This document shows, one piece after another, positions 55,704-63,420 of a DNA stretch of 64,000 bases. Each line of letters begins with the position of its first letter. The stretch's first letter is position 1. The notes beneath the pieces were generated by a model, which saw only the letters and a program-made list of their open reading frames with translations, did no database searches and was not told the origin of the DNA. A program made the position numbers and the translations under genes. The stretch comes from Escherichia hormaechei_A (GTDB taxonomy: Bacteria; Pseudomonadota; Gammaproteobacteria; Enterobacterales; Enterobacteriaceae), in the NCBI GenBank assembly GCA_042434945.1, contig CP170191.1:496001-560000 (forward strand), read 5' to 3'.

Positions 55704-57125
55704 TTACACCAGGCTCCGTTTTACTGGCGCTACACTTTTATTTAATGCACGCCACAGCGGTTTGATCCGCAATAATGCCTCTTCAAGTTCTGGTGAACTG
55801 AGTGAGAAGGGCATACGCAGGTAGCGGTCAAACGCGCCTGATAGTCCAAAACGCGTGCCGGTGCCCATAATGATGCCTGTCGTTTCGGCGCGTGCCGCCA
55901 GCTGTGTCGCCAGCATGCCGGGTAATTCAATCCAGTATGAAAGCCCTCCCTCCGCTTCCTGAAACCGCCATTCGGGGAAATGTTCCCGCAGCATCTGGCC
56001 GCAGCGGTCGCGCCGTTCTGCCAGCATTTGCCGCCGGGCAGGCAGGAAGGTTGCACTGTTTTCGATAAGCCACAGCGTGGCCAGCTGTTCCAGCACCGGA
56101 GAGCCCAGATCCAGCGTGTCGCGCGTTTGCGCGAGGGTGGCGATAGTGCGTGACGAGGCGCGGATCCAGCCGAGACGCAGCCCACCCCAGAAGCTTTTGC
56201 CTGCGGAACCCAGCGTCATCACCGTGGCCTCCGGGTTAAAGGCGGCCAGCGGCGGCGGCGGGGGAACATCGAACCAGAGATCGACCATGGTTTCATCCAC
56301 CACCAGCGTGGTGCGGGTCTGCGCGGCGATGTCGGTTATGGTCTGGCGCGTCGCGGCATCCATGCAACGTCCGGTTGGATTATGAAAATCCGGCATCAGA
56401 TAGGCCAGACGCGGGGCGGTCTGGGCAAGCGTTGCGGCAAAACCGTCGGTATCCCAGCCCGTTTCAGGCAGCGAAACGCCCACGGGCCGGCATAGCGCCC
56501 CCTGAATAGCGGCTATCGCCAGCGGGTAGGTGGGATGATCCACCACCACGCGATCCCCGGGACCGGTCATCATTCTTAAGATCAGGGCGAAGCCGCTGAC
56601 GGCGCCGTTCACTACCATCACTTCGTCTGCCCGGGTGGGCAGACCGCGTGCGGTGTAGCGGGCGGCGATAGCTTCACGCAGCGCCGGAAGCCCAAGCTGA
56701 TCGTACCCGGTCAGTGCCAGATTCGGCGTGATGGCCGTCAGCGCGTGGGCGTAGGCCTGGTGGATCTCTGGCCCCGCGTTGAGTGCGGCGGTTGAGAGAT
56801 CCAGCGCCGCGCTGGCAGTAGAAAGCGTGGGCACGGCGCGGCGGTCTGGCAGGATCGCCCGCGAACCGCTGCCGTGACGGCTCTCCAGATATCCCTCTTC
56901 CCGCAGATGCGCCAGCGCGCTGCTGATGGTGGTGCGGCTTACGCTCAGAGCGGCGGCCAGTTCCCGCTCTCCGGGCAGGCGCGTGTTTAACGCCAGCCTG
57001 CCATCCAGAATTAACAGGCGTAACGCGTCAGCCAGTTGGCGCCACAGCGGGGTGCGGGAAGAGGCTTGCTGCCAGTGCCCTAACAGGCGTACCAGAGACT
57101 GGCTTCCAAAACGACGTGATGACAT
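55704..57125 (-). CDS. yczR: MocR-type (GntR/aminotransferase fusion) regulator YczR
   Basis: 473 residues from MSSRRFGSQSLVRLL (57125); an alternative start is at 57161. N-terminal GntR winged helix (RLPGERELAAALSVSRTTISSALAHL, about 45-75) fused to a fold-type I aminotransferase-like domain. GYDQLGLPALREAIA, PDFHNPTGR and the PLP lysine in LGSAGKSFWGGLRLGWIR are visible, so PLP probably binds as effector. The gene is divergent from yczE, the standard yczR-yczE arrangement, and likely controls it and itself through the inverted repeat at 57131-57152. Confidence 0.88.
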   Translation of the reverse strand: MSSRRFGSQSLVRLLGHWQQASSRTPLWRQLADALRLLILDGRLALNTRLPGERELAAALSVSRTTISSALAHLREEGYLESRHGSGSRAILPDRRAVPTLSTASAALDLSTAALNAGPEIHQAYAHALTAITPNLALTGYDQLGLPALREAIAARYTARGLPTRADEVMVVNGAVSGFALILRMMTGPGDRVVVDHPTYPLAIAAIQGALCRPVGVSLPETGWDTDGFAATLAQTAPRLAYLMPDFHNPTGRCMDAATRQTITDIAAQTRTTLVVDETMVDLWFDVPPPPPLAAFNPEATVMTLGSAGKSFWGGLRLGWIRASSRTIATLAQTRDTLDLGSPVLEQLATLWLIENSATFLPARRQMLAERRDRCGQMLREHFPEWRFQEAEGGLSYWIELPGMLATQLAARAETTGIIMGTGTRFGLSGAFDRYLRMPFSLSSPELEEALLRIKPLWRALNKSVAPVKRSLV

Positions 57126-57130
57126 ATGCA

Positions 57131-57152
57131 GTCCACTATTTGAAAACTGGAC
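57131..57152. promoter_or_regulatory. Candidate YczR operator
   Basis: GTCCA-N12-TGGAC inverted repeat in the yczR-yczE divergent gap. A related ATAGTGCC block lies at 57161-57168. Its location immediately upstream of the MSSRRFG start supports that start and an autoregulatory site. Confidence 0.5.
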
Positions 57153-57209
57153 ATTAATCATAGTGCCATTTTCACCGAAGATGGAACCTGGTTCTTCGGA
57201 GAAGAGAAA

Positions 57210-57821
57210 ATGGTACGTCGTCTGGTACAACTTTATGTCGGTTTAGGCCTGTACGGGCTTTCAACCGCGATGTTTATTCGTTCGGATCTGGGTGTCGACC
57301 CGTGGGATGTCTTTCACCTTGGCGTCGCCATCCAGACCGGGATGAGCATCGGCACGGTGATTATTTTAACCGGGGCCGCGGTGCTGCTGCTGTGGATCCC
57401 GCTGCGTCAGCTGCCGGGACTGGGTACTATCAGTAATGTGATTTGTATTGGTCTGGCGGCCGATGCGTCAATGGCGCTGATCCCTGAGCTCACCTCGCTG
57501 CCCGTGCGCATCACCCTGCTGGTTTCCGGCATTGTGGTTAACGCCCTTGCCACCGGGATGTATATCGGCGCGGGTTTTGGCGCAGGCCCGCGCGACGGTC
57601 TGATGACCGGCATACATGCCCGGCTGGGCTGGTCGATCCGCAGCGTGCGTACCGCGATCGAGGTGACCGTGTTGATCGTCGGCTACCTCCTCGGGGGAGC
57701 GTTTGGCGTTGGAACCGTACTGTATGCATTAACCATCGGCCCGCTGATCCAGCTCTGTTTGCCGTGGTTTCGTCAGGGACCGCGCATTCAGAAAGCCGCG
57801 CGGCCGGAGCGGATTGTTTAA
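57210..57821 (+). CDS. yczE: YczE-family integral membrane protein
   Basis: 203 residues with about five hydrophobic segments (IGTVIILTGAAVLLLWIPL, RITLLVSGIVVNALATGMYI, VTVLIVGYLLGGAFGVGTVL). GFGAGPRDGLMTGI is the family signature. In Bacillus subtilis YczE is needed for Sfp-dependent peptide-antibiotic production; no role is established in enterobacteria. Start at 57210 after GAGAA. Paired with the divergent regulator yczR. Confidence 0.88.
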   Translation: MVRRLVQLYVGLGLYGLSTAMFIRSDLGVDPWDVFHLGVAIQTGMSIGTVIILTGAAVLLLWIPLRQLPGLGTISNVICIGLAADASMALIPELTSLPVRITLLVSGIVVNALATGMYIGAGFGAGPRDGLMTGIHARLGWSIRSVRTAIEVTVLIVGYLLGGAFGVGTVLYALTIGPLIQLCLPWFRQGPRIQKAARPERIV

Positions 57822-57822
57822 T

Positions 57823-57839
57823 TTTGCGAAGCGCTCACA
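57823..57839. promoter_or_regulatory. lac operator upstream of lacI
   Basis: TTTGCGAAGCGCTCACA, the exact reverse complement of the 17-base operator at 59047-59063. It lies 60 bases upstream of lacI, which suggests LacI autoregulation and looping to the lacZ operator about 1.2 kb away. Confidence 0.8.
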
Positions 57840-57898
57840 GGCTATGATGGCGTAACTGTGTCAGAATAGAGACTTCTCTTTTTACGACGCCAGAATGT

Positions 57899-58969
57899 AT
57901 GAAAGCGATCACTCTTTATGACGTTGCCCGCGTGGCGGGCGTTTCCTATCAGACCGTTTCCCGGGTGATTAACGACGCAGAACACGTTTCTGCCCGTACG
58001 CGGGAAAAGGTCCGGCAGGCCATGGCGGCGCTACACTATGTGCCTAACCGTGGCGCGCAGCAGCTGGCCGGGAAACGTACCCGCACGCTGGGGCTGATGA
58101 CCAGCGATCTGGCGCTGCATGCGCCGTCGCAAATCGCCTCAGCTGTAAAATCCCGGGCAGTGGAGCAGGGGGCTAGCGTACTCATCTCCATGGTGGAGCA
58201 ACCCGCGCAGTGTCAGGCTGCTTTGCAGGAATTACTGGCGCAGCGCGTGGAGGCGCTGCTGGTGAACGTTCCGCTGGAAGATGCACAGGCAGAAATGCTT
58301 CAGGAAATGGCCTCGCCGACCCCGGTTCTTTTTCTCGATGTTTCCCCCACAGCTCGGGTTAACAGCCTTGTTTTCAATGCCGAACAGGGCGCTGGCCTGG
58401 GGGCAGAGCATCTGCTTTCGCTGGGGCACCAGCGAATTGCGCTGCTCGCCGGGCCGGAAAGTTCTGTCTCTGCCCGGGCTCGTCTGGCGGGATGGAAAAC
58501 CACGCTGGCCCGGGCCGGCGTGGAGGCGTTTGCGGTGGCGCAGGGCGACTGGAGCGCGGCCTCGGGCTATGAGAAAGGGCATCAGCTCCTGGCGGGCGCG
58601 CAGCTGCCGGAGGCGATCCTCGTCGCTAACGATCAGATGGCGCTTGGCGTTTTACGCGCCTGTGCGGAAAAAGGCGTTGCGGTACCGGGGCAGATCTCGG
58701 TTGTCGGGTTTGATGATACGGCTGACAGCGCGTGGTTTTCACCTCCGCTCACCACCGTTCGGCAGGCGTTCCGCGAGGCCGGTGAGCGCAGCGTGGAGTG
58801 GCTGATGGCACCTGACCATCACGACGAATGCTGGCAGGAACAACTTCCCGTTACGTTGATAGTACGTCATTCCACCGCGCCGCGCGCCGCACAGCAGGCC
58901 GATCGTGAAGATCTGGCGCAACAGCTCAGAACGCTGGCGCTGCTGGCGGAGAAACTGGCGCGCAGCTAG
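57899..58969 (+). CDS. lacI: Lactose repressor LacI (orthologue)
   Basis: 356 residues. HTH LYDVARVAGVSYQTVSRVIND keeps the K-12 recognition-helix residues (SYQTVSRV). Hinge helix NRGAQQLAGK, inducer domain SLALHAPSQIASAVKSRA and FLDVSPTARVNSLVF. The Leu-rich C-terminal tetramerisation helix is QQLRTLALLAEKLARS. About 55-60 % identical to K-12 by eye. Followed directly by its target lacZ, whose operator resembles the K-12 O1 half-site TGTGAGCG. Confidence 0.94.
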   Translation: MKAITLYDVARVAGVSYQTVSRVINDAEHVSARTREKVRQAMAALHYVPNRGAQQLAGKRTRTLGLMTSDLALHAPSQIASAVKSRAVEQGASVLISMVEQPAQCQAALQELLAQRVEALLVNVPLEDAQAEMLQEMASPTPVLFLDVSPTARVNSLVFNAEQGAGLGAEHLLSLGHQRIALLAGPESSVSARARLAGWKTTLARAGVEAFAVAQGDWSAASGYEKGHQLLAGAQLPEAILVANDQMALGVLRACAEKGVAVPGQISVVGFDDTADSAWFSPPLTTVRQAFREAGERSVEWLMAPDHHDECWQEQLPVTLIVRHSTAPRAAQQADREDLAQQLRTLALLAEKLARS

Positions 58970-58975
58970 CACTTT

Positions 58976-58991
58976 TGTGATCGTGTTCGCC
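58976..58991. promoter_or_regulatory. CRP site of the lac promoter
   Basis: TGTGA-TCGTGT-TCGCC, perfect in the first half, centred about 61 bases before the predicted start point near 59044, as in K-12 lac. Confidence 0.7.
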
Positions 58992-59008
58992 TGGTGACGA
59001 TCAAAGTC

Positions 59009-59037
59009 TTTACCGCCACCGTTTACCAGGGCATGTT
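59009..59037 (+). promoter_or_regulatory. lacZ promoter
   Basis: TTTACC (59009-59014), 17 bases, CATGTT (59032-59037). Compare TTTACA and TATGTT in K-12 lac. The operator begins 10 bases after the -10. Confidence 0.75.
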
Positions 59038-59046
59038 GGCTGAAAT

Positions 59047-59063
59047 TGTGAGCGCTTCGCAAA
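59047..59063. promoter_or_regulatory. Primary lac operator in front of lacZ
   Basis: TGTGAGCGCTTCGCAAA, with the LacI half-site TGTGAGCG and a CGCTTCGCA second half. It overlaps the transcription start and lies 10 bases before lacZ. A second copy in inverse orientation is at 57823. Confidence 0.85.
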
Positions 59064-59072
59064 GAGGTTGAT

Positions 59073-62000
59073 ATGTCTTCTACATTGCCGCTGACCCTCA
59101 GCGCACTTCTGGCGCGTCGTGACTGGGAAAACCCGGGCGTGACGCAGTGGAATCGTCTGGCTACACACGCGCCTTTTCATAGCTGGCGCGATGAAACCTT
59201 CGCCCGCGAGGATAAACTTTCGCTAAGCAAGCGTCTGCTTAACGGCGTCTGGCGATTCAGCTTTTTCCCGGCGCCAGAGCAGGTTCCCGAGGCATGGATA
59301 ACGGACGATCTGGCTGACGCCGTTGAGATGCCCGTGCCGTCGAACTGGCAGATGGAGGGATTTGACACTCCCATCTATACCAACGTCACCTATCCGATAA
59401 ATGTGAACCCGCCGTATGTTCCGGCTGAAAACCCAACTGGTTGTTACTCGCTCACATTTGAGATGGATGACGCCTGGCTGTGCAGCGGGCAAACCCGCAT
59501 TATTTTTGACGGGGTGAATTCAGCTTTTCATCTGTGGTGTAACGGCCAGTGGGTGGGCTATTCGCAGGACAGCCGTCTGCCTGCGGAGTTCGATCTCAGC
59601 GCGGTGCTGCGACCGGGGCAGAACCGTCTGGCGGTGATGGTGTTACGCTGGTGCGACGGAAGCTACCTGGAAGATCAGGACATGTGGCGGATGAGCGGCA
59701 TTTTCCGTGACGTCTCGCTGCTGCACAAGCCGGAAACGCGAATTGCCGATTATCAGATCGTGACCGATCTGAATGCCGAATGCGATCGGGCGATACTCCG
59801 GGTTGACGTTGCGCTGGAAGGCTCACGCTACGCCGAATGCGAGGTGGCGTTTACCCTGTGGCGTAACGGCGAAGCCTGCGCGCAAACCACGCAGCAGCCC
59901 GGATCGGCCATCGTGGACGAACGCGGCAGTTGGGCAGAACGGCTCACGGTGGCGATCCCCGTGAACGCTCCCGCGCTGTGGAGCGCTGAAACACCGGAAT
60001 GCTATCGGCTGACAATGTCGCTTCGGGATGCGCAGGGTAACGTGCTGGAGACTGAAGCCTGCGATGTCGGTTTCAGACGCGTCGAAATCAGCAACGGCCT
60101 GCTGAAGCTTAACGGCAAACCGCTGCTGATCCGCGGCGTGAACCGTCACGAACATCATCCTGAGAAGGGGCAGGTGATGGATGAGGCGACCATGCGCCGC
60201 GACATCGAACTGATGAAGCAGCATAACTTCAACGCCGTGCGCTGCTCGCATTATCCGAACCATCCTCTGTGGTACACGCTTTGCGATCGCTACGGCCTGT
60301 ACGTGGTCGATGAGGCGAATATTGAAACCCACGGCATGGTGCCGATGAGCCGCCTGGCGGACGATCCGCGCTGGTTGCCTGCCATGAGCGAACGCGTAAC
60401 GCGTATGGTGCAGCGGGACTGGAATCATCCGTCCATCATCATCTGGTCCCTGGGGAATGAGTCCGGGCATGGGGCGAATCACGATGCGCTGTACCGCTGG
60501 CTGAAAACCGCCGATCCCACGCGGCCGGTGCAGTACGAAGGCGGTGGCGCCAGTACGGCCGCTACCGATATTGTCTGCCCGATGTATGCCCGCGTCGATC
60601 AGGATCAGCCATTCCCGGCGGTGCCAAAGTGGTCGATTAAAAAGTGGATCGGCATGCCGGACGAAACCCGTCCGCTGATCCTGTGCGAGTATGCCCACGC
60701 GATGGGCAACAGCTTTGGCGGCTTTGCCAGCTACTGGCAGGCATTCCGCAGCCATCCCCGGTTGCAGGGCGGGTTTGTCTGGGACTGGGTCGATCAGGCG
60801 CTGACGAAAAAAGCGGAAGACGGCACGGCATACTGGGCCTACGGCGGCGATTTTGGCGATAAGCCCAACGACCGTCAGTTCTGCCTCAACGGGCTGGTGT
60901 TTCCCGATCGCACTCCGCACCCCGCCCTTTACGAGGCGCAGCGTGCCCAGCAGTTCTTTACCTTTACGCTGGTGAGCACCGTTCCGCTGGTCGTCGATAT
61001 CCAGAGCGATTATCTGTTCCGTCATACTGACAACGAGCATCTGCGATGGTCAGTGGCGCGTGACGGTGCGGTATTGGCTTCCGGCGAAACACCCCTTTCT
61101 ATTGCGCCTCAGGAGACGCAGCGCGTTGAGATCCCGCTGCCTGAGCTTGATGCTGAGCCGGGCGAGGTCTGGCTCAACGTGGAGATCGTTCAGCCGCAGG
61201 CCACGCCGTGGTCGCCGCCCGGCCACCGTTGTGCCTGGGATCAGTGGCCGCTCCCGGCTCCGCTGTACCTTGCGCCACCGAAAGCAGGCGGAACCCCTCC
61301 GCAGCTAACGGTGCAGGACGAAGCGCTGGACATTACTCATCAGCAGCAGCGCTGGCAGTTTAGCCGTCTCACCGGAAACCTGACCCAGTGGTGGAACGAG
61401 GGCGCTGAAACGCTCCGTTCCCCGCTAACGGATAACTTCACCCGCGCGCCGCTGGACAATGACATTGGCGTCAGCGAGGCGACCCGCATCGATCCGAACG
61501 CGTGGGTGGAAGGCTGGAAAGCGGCAGGGATGTATGGGATGTCCGCGCGCCTCCTCCAGTGTGAAGCGGAGCAGCATGCCCGTGAGGTGGTGGTGACCAC
61601 GCAGCACGTCTGGGAGCATCAGGGTAAAGCGCTGTTTATCAGCTGCAAGCTCTGGCGGATTGATGACCACGGGGTGCTGCACGGTGATGTGCAGGTGACG
61701 GTGGCGTCTGACATTCCTGAGCCCGCTCGCGTGGGCCTGAGCGTTATGCTGGCGGATATCCCGGAAACGGTGCGCTGGCTGGGGCTAGGCCCGCTGGAGA
61801 ACTATCCGGACAGAAAACTGGCGGCGCAGCAGGGGCGCTGGGCGTTACCGCTGGAAGAGATGCAGACGCCGTATATCTTCCCGACGGAGAACGGTTTGCG
61901 CTGCGACACCCGCGAGCTGACGTTTGGCTCCCATCAGTTGCAGGGACAGTTCCATTTCTCCCTGAGCCGTTATAGCCAGCGGCAGCTGCATGAGACAACG

Positions 62001-62162
62001 CATCAGCATTTGCTGCGGGAAGAGGCTGGCTGCTGGTTGAATCTTGATGCGTTTCACATGGGCGTAGGGGGGGACGACTCATGGAGCCCGAGCGTAGCCC
62101 CGGCCTTCATTCTGCAAAACCGCCGGCTGCGCTACACGTTTAGCTGGCAGCAGAACGGCTGA
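59073..62162 (+). CDS. lacZ: Beta-galactosidase LacZ
   Basis: 1029-residue tetrameric glycoside hydrolase family 2 enzyme that cleaves lactose and forms the inducer allolactose. Sugar-binding domain (WRMSGIFRDVSLLHKP), barrel with acid/base Glu in WSLGNESGHGANHDALY and nucleophile Glu in ILCEYAHAMGNSFGGF, and the C-terminal domain 5 with a catalytic-site Trp region. The overall sequence resembles Enterobacter-type LacZ more than K-12. No lacY or lacA follows; rcnA begins convergently 36 bases later. Lactose entry must use another transporter, or the enzyme serves other galactosides. Confidence 0.97.
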   Translation: MSSTLPLTLSALLARRDWENPGVTQWNRLATHAPFHSWRDETFAREDKLSLSKRLLNGVWRFSFFPAPEQVPEAWITDDLADAVEMPVPSNWQMEGFDTPIYTNVTYPINVNPPYVPAENPTGCYSLTFEMDDAWLCSGQTRIIFDGVNSAFHLWCNGQWVGYSQDSRLPAEFDLSAVLRPGQNRLAVMVLRWCDGSYLEDQDMWRMSGIFRDVSLLHKPETRIADYQIVTDLNAECDRAILRVDVALEGSRYAECEVAFTLWRNGEACAQTTQQPGSAIVDERGSWAERLTVAIPVNAPALWSAETPECYRLTMSLRDAQGNVLETEACDVGFRRVEISNGLLKLNGKPLLIRGVNRHEHHPEKGQVMDEATMRRDIELMKQHNFNAVRCSHYPNHPLWYTLCDRYGLYVVDEANIETHGMVPMSRLADDPRWLPAMSERVTRMVQRDWNHPSIIIWSLGNESGHGANHDALYRWLKTADPTRPVQYEGGGASTAATDIVCPMYARVDQDQPFPAVPKWSIKKWIGMPDETRPLILCEYAHAMGNSFGGFASYWQAFRSHPRLQGGFVWDWVDQALTKKAEDGTAYWAYGGDFGDKPNDRQFCLNGLVFPDRTPHPALYEAQRAQQFFTFTLVSTVPLVVDIQSDYLFRHTDNEHLRWSVARDGAVLASGETPLSIAPQETQRVEIPLPELDAEPGEVWLNVEIVQPQATPWSPPGHRCAWDQWPLPAPLYLAPPKAGGTPPQLTVQDEALDITHQQQRWQFSRLTGNLTQWWNEGAETLRSPLTDNFTRAPLDNDIGVSEATRIDPNAWVEGWKAAGMYGMSARLLQCEAEQHAREVVVTTQHVWEHQGKALFISCKLWRIDDHGVLHGDVQVTVASDIPEPARVGLSVMLADIPETVRWLGLGPLENYPDRKLAAQQGRWALPLEEMQTPYIFPTENGLRCDTRELTFGSHQLQGQFHFSLSRYSQRQLHETTHQHLLREEAGCWLNLDAFHMGVGGDDSWSPSVAPAFILQNRRLRYTFSWQQNG

Positions 62163-62197
62163 GCCGACACGTGCGGCCACTGCCGTGGCCGCAATGC

Positions 62198-63013
62198 TTA
62201 TCTCAGGATCCCGCTTGCGCCGTGAATGCTCATATAAATCCCGACTACCGCGATCAGTGCCGCTGAGATCCACGGCGCCTTGCGCGAAAAGGCGCTAAAG
62301 CCGGGCCAGCGCTTCGCCGCATGTTTCATGCTTAATGCGGCAATTGCGCCAGAGGCGACGAGAGTGAGCGCCAGTCCGATACTGAAACTGAACACCAGCG
62401 TGGCACCGAGCGCGAAATGTTTCAGTTGCAGGCAGATCAGCAGCACCGTAATGGAGGCCGGACAGGGGATAAGCCCACCGGTCAGGCCGAATAGCGCGAT
62501 TTGCCCGGTGGTGACCTCTTTACCGTTGAAGCGTCGGTTAATGTCCTGGGCGTGTGCGCGCTGGTGGGCATCCTGCCACTCCTCTTCAACCAGAGGAGAC
62601 GTGTGGTCGTGATGATGCGCGTGGTCGTGATGATCATGATGGTGATGATGATCATCATGGTGGTGATGCGGCTGGCTCTCCTGCCAGGTTCGCCACGCCA
62701 TCCACAGGGCGATCAACACGATCAGAACCCCGGAAATCAACTGAAACCAGGGCTCAGATGTATCTGCGTCCCATCCCCGACCAAACCCTAATCCTGCCAT
62801 CGCAATGATCCAGACGACCGCCGTATGAGACAGCGTTGCGGACAACCCAAGCAACACAGCCTGTTTCAGCGTACCGCGGATCGCCACAATGAAAGCCGCC
62901 ATCATTGTTTTTGAATGGCCTGGCTCGAGGCCGTGGAGCGCGCCAAGCAGGATGGCGCTGGGGACAAACAGCCAGGCGTTACCCTGCTGAAGAAGAGAAG
63001 AAAAAGCGTTCAT
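62198..63013 (-). CDS. rcnA: Nickel/cobalt efflux protein RcnA
   Basis: 271-residue polytopic inner-membrane exporter of Ni(II) and Co(II). Signature HGLEPGHSKTMMAAFIVA in the first helix region. A large cytosolic His/Asp-rich loop (about residues 115-140) binds metal, and LTGGLIPCPASITVLLICL is the conserved later helix. I chose MNAFSSLLQQGNAW (63013) rather than 63037, since the divergent operators lie just upstream. Regulated by RcnR. Confidence 0.94.
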   Translation of the reverse strand: MNAFSSLLQQGNAWLFVPSAILLGALHGLEPGHSKTMMAAFIVAIRGTLKQAVLLGLSATLSHTAVVWIIAMAGLGFGRGWDADTSEPWFQLISGVLIVLIALWMAWRTWQESQPHHHHDDHHHHHDHHDHAHHHDHTSPLVEEEWQDAHQRAHAQDINRRFNGKEVTTGQIALFGLTGGLIPCPASITVLLICLQLKHFALGATLVFSFSIGLALTLVASGAIAALSMKHAAKRWPGFSAFSRKAPWISAALIAVVGIYMSIHGASGILR

Positions 63014-63048
63014 TGAACATTCCGGGGTGGAAAACATGCCGAGAATAC

Positions 63049-63105
63049 TACTCCCCCCCAGTAGTATAATACTACCCCCCAGTAGAAAAATACCCAGGGG
63101 GAGTA
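63049..63105. promoter_or_regulatory. Three RcnR operator copies between rcnA and rcnR
   Basis: RcnR recognises TACT-G6-N-AGTA. Seen on the plus strand are TACT-C7-AGTA at 63049-63063, TACT-A-C6-AGTA at 63070-63084 (a perfect match to the complementary form), and a degenerate TACC-CAGGGGG-AGTA at 63091-63105. They fill the divergent promoter region, so apo-RcnR should repress both genes. Confidence 0.9.
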
Positions 63106-63147
63106 GAGCGTGATATGCTTTTTACGCCACCTAAGAGGAGCTAAGCG

Positions 63148-63420
63148 ATGTCACACACAGTTCGTGATAAAAAGAAGTTATTGACCCGCCTGAAAAAAAT
63201 TCAGGGGCAAAGCGCTGCGCTGGAAAAAATGCTCAACAGCGATCATGAATGCGCCGAGGTGTTACAGCAGCTGGCGGCGATCAGGGGCGCGGTAAACGGC
63301 ATGATGATGCAAGTAATTGAGGGACATTTAACCGATCACGTGGTGAAAGAGCCAGAGGAAGCGCAGCGCGAGGCCGATCTCGGGGTCGTGATGCAGGTGA
63401 TCAAATCGTACCTTAAGTAA
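63148..63420 (+). CDS. rcnR: Nickel/cobalt-responsive repressor RcnR
   Basis: 90-residue all-helical CsoR/RcnR-family repressor. Metal ligands include His3 (MSHTVRDKK), Cys35 (SDHECAEVL) and histidines in VIEGHLTDHVV (about 60 and 64). Ni or Co binding releases the G-tract operators and derepresses rcnA. RBS AAGAGGAG. Overlaps the end of the convergent EAL gene by 8 bases. Confidence 0.96.
   Translation: MSHTVRDKKKLLTRLKKIQGQSAALEKMLNSDHECAEVLQQLAAIRGAVNGMMMQVIEGHLTDHVVKEPEEAQREADLGVVMQVIKSYLK

Noticed and set aside
59823..61040. 405-codon open frame antisense to lacZ
   Set aside because: Shadow frame in GC-rich coding sequence; the sense strand carries the lacZ active-site motifs.
62173..62192. 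GCGGCCAC/GTGGCCGC hairpin after lacZ as a terminator
   Set aside because: The stem is good but no T-run follows on either strand, so I did not list it as a feature.
62570..62670. Simple repeat of CATGATGATG-type triplets, possible microsatellite
   Set aside because: It encodes the His/Asp-rich metal-binding loop of rcnA, so the repetition is explained by function.
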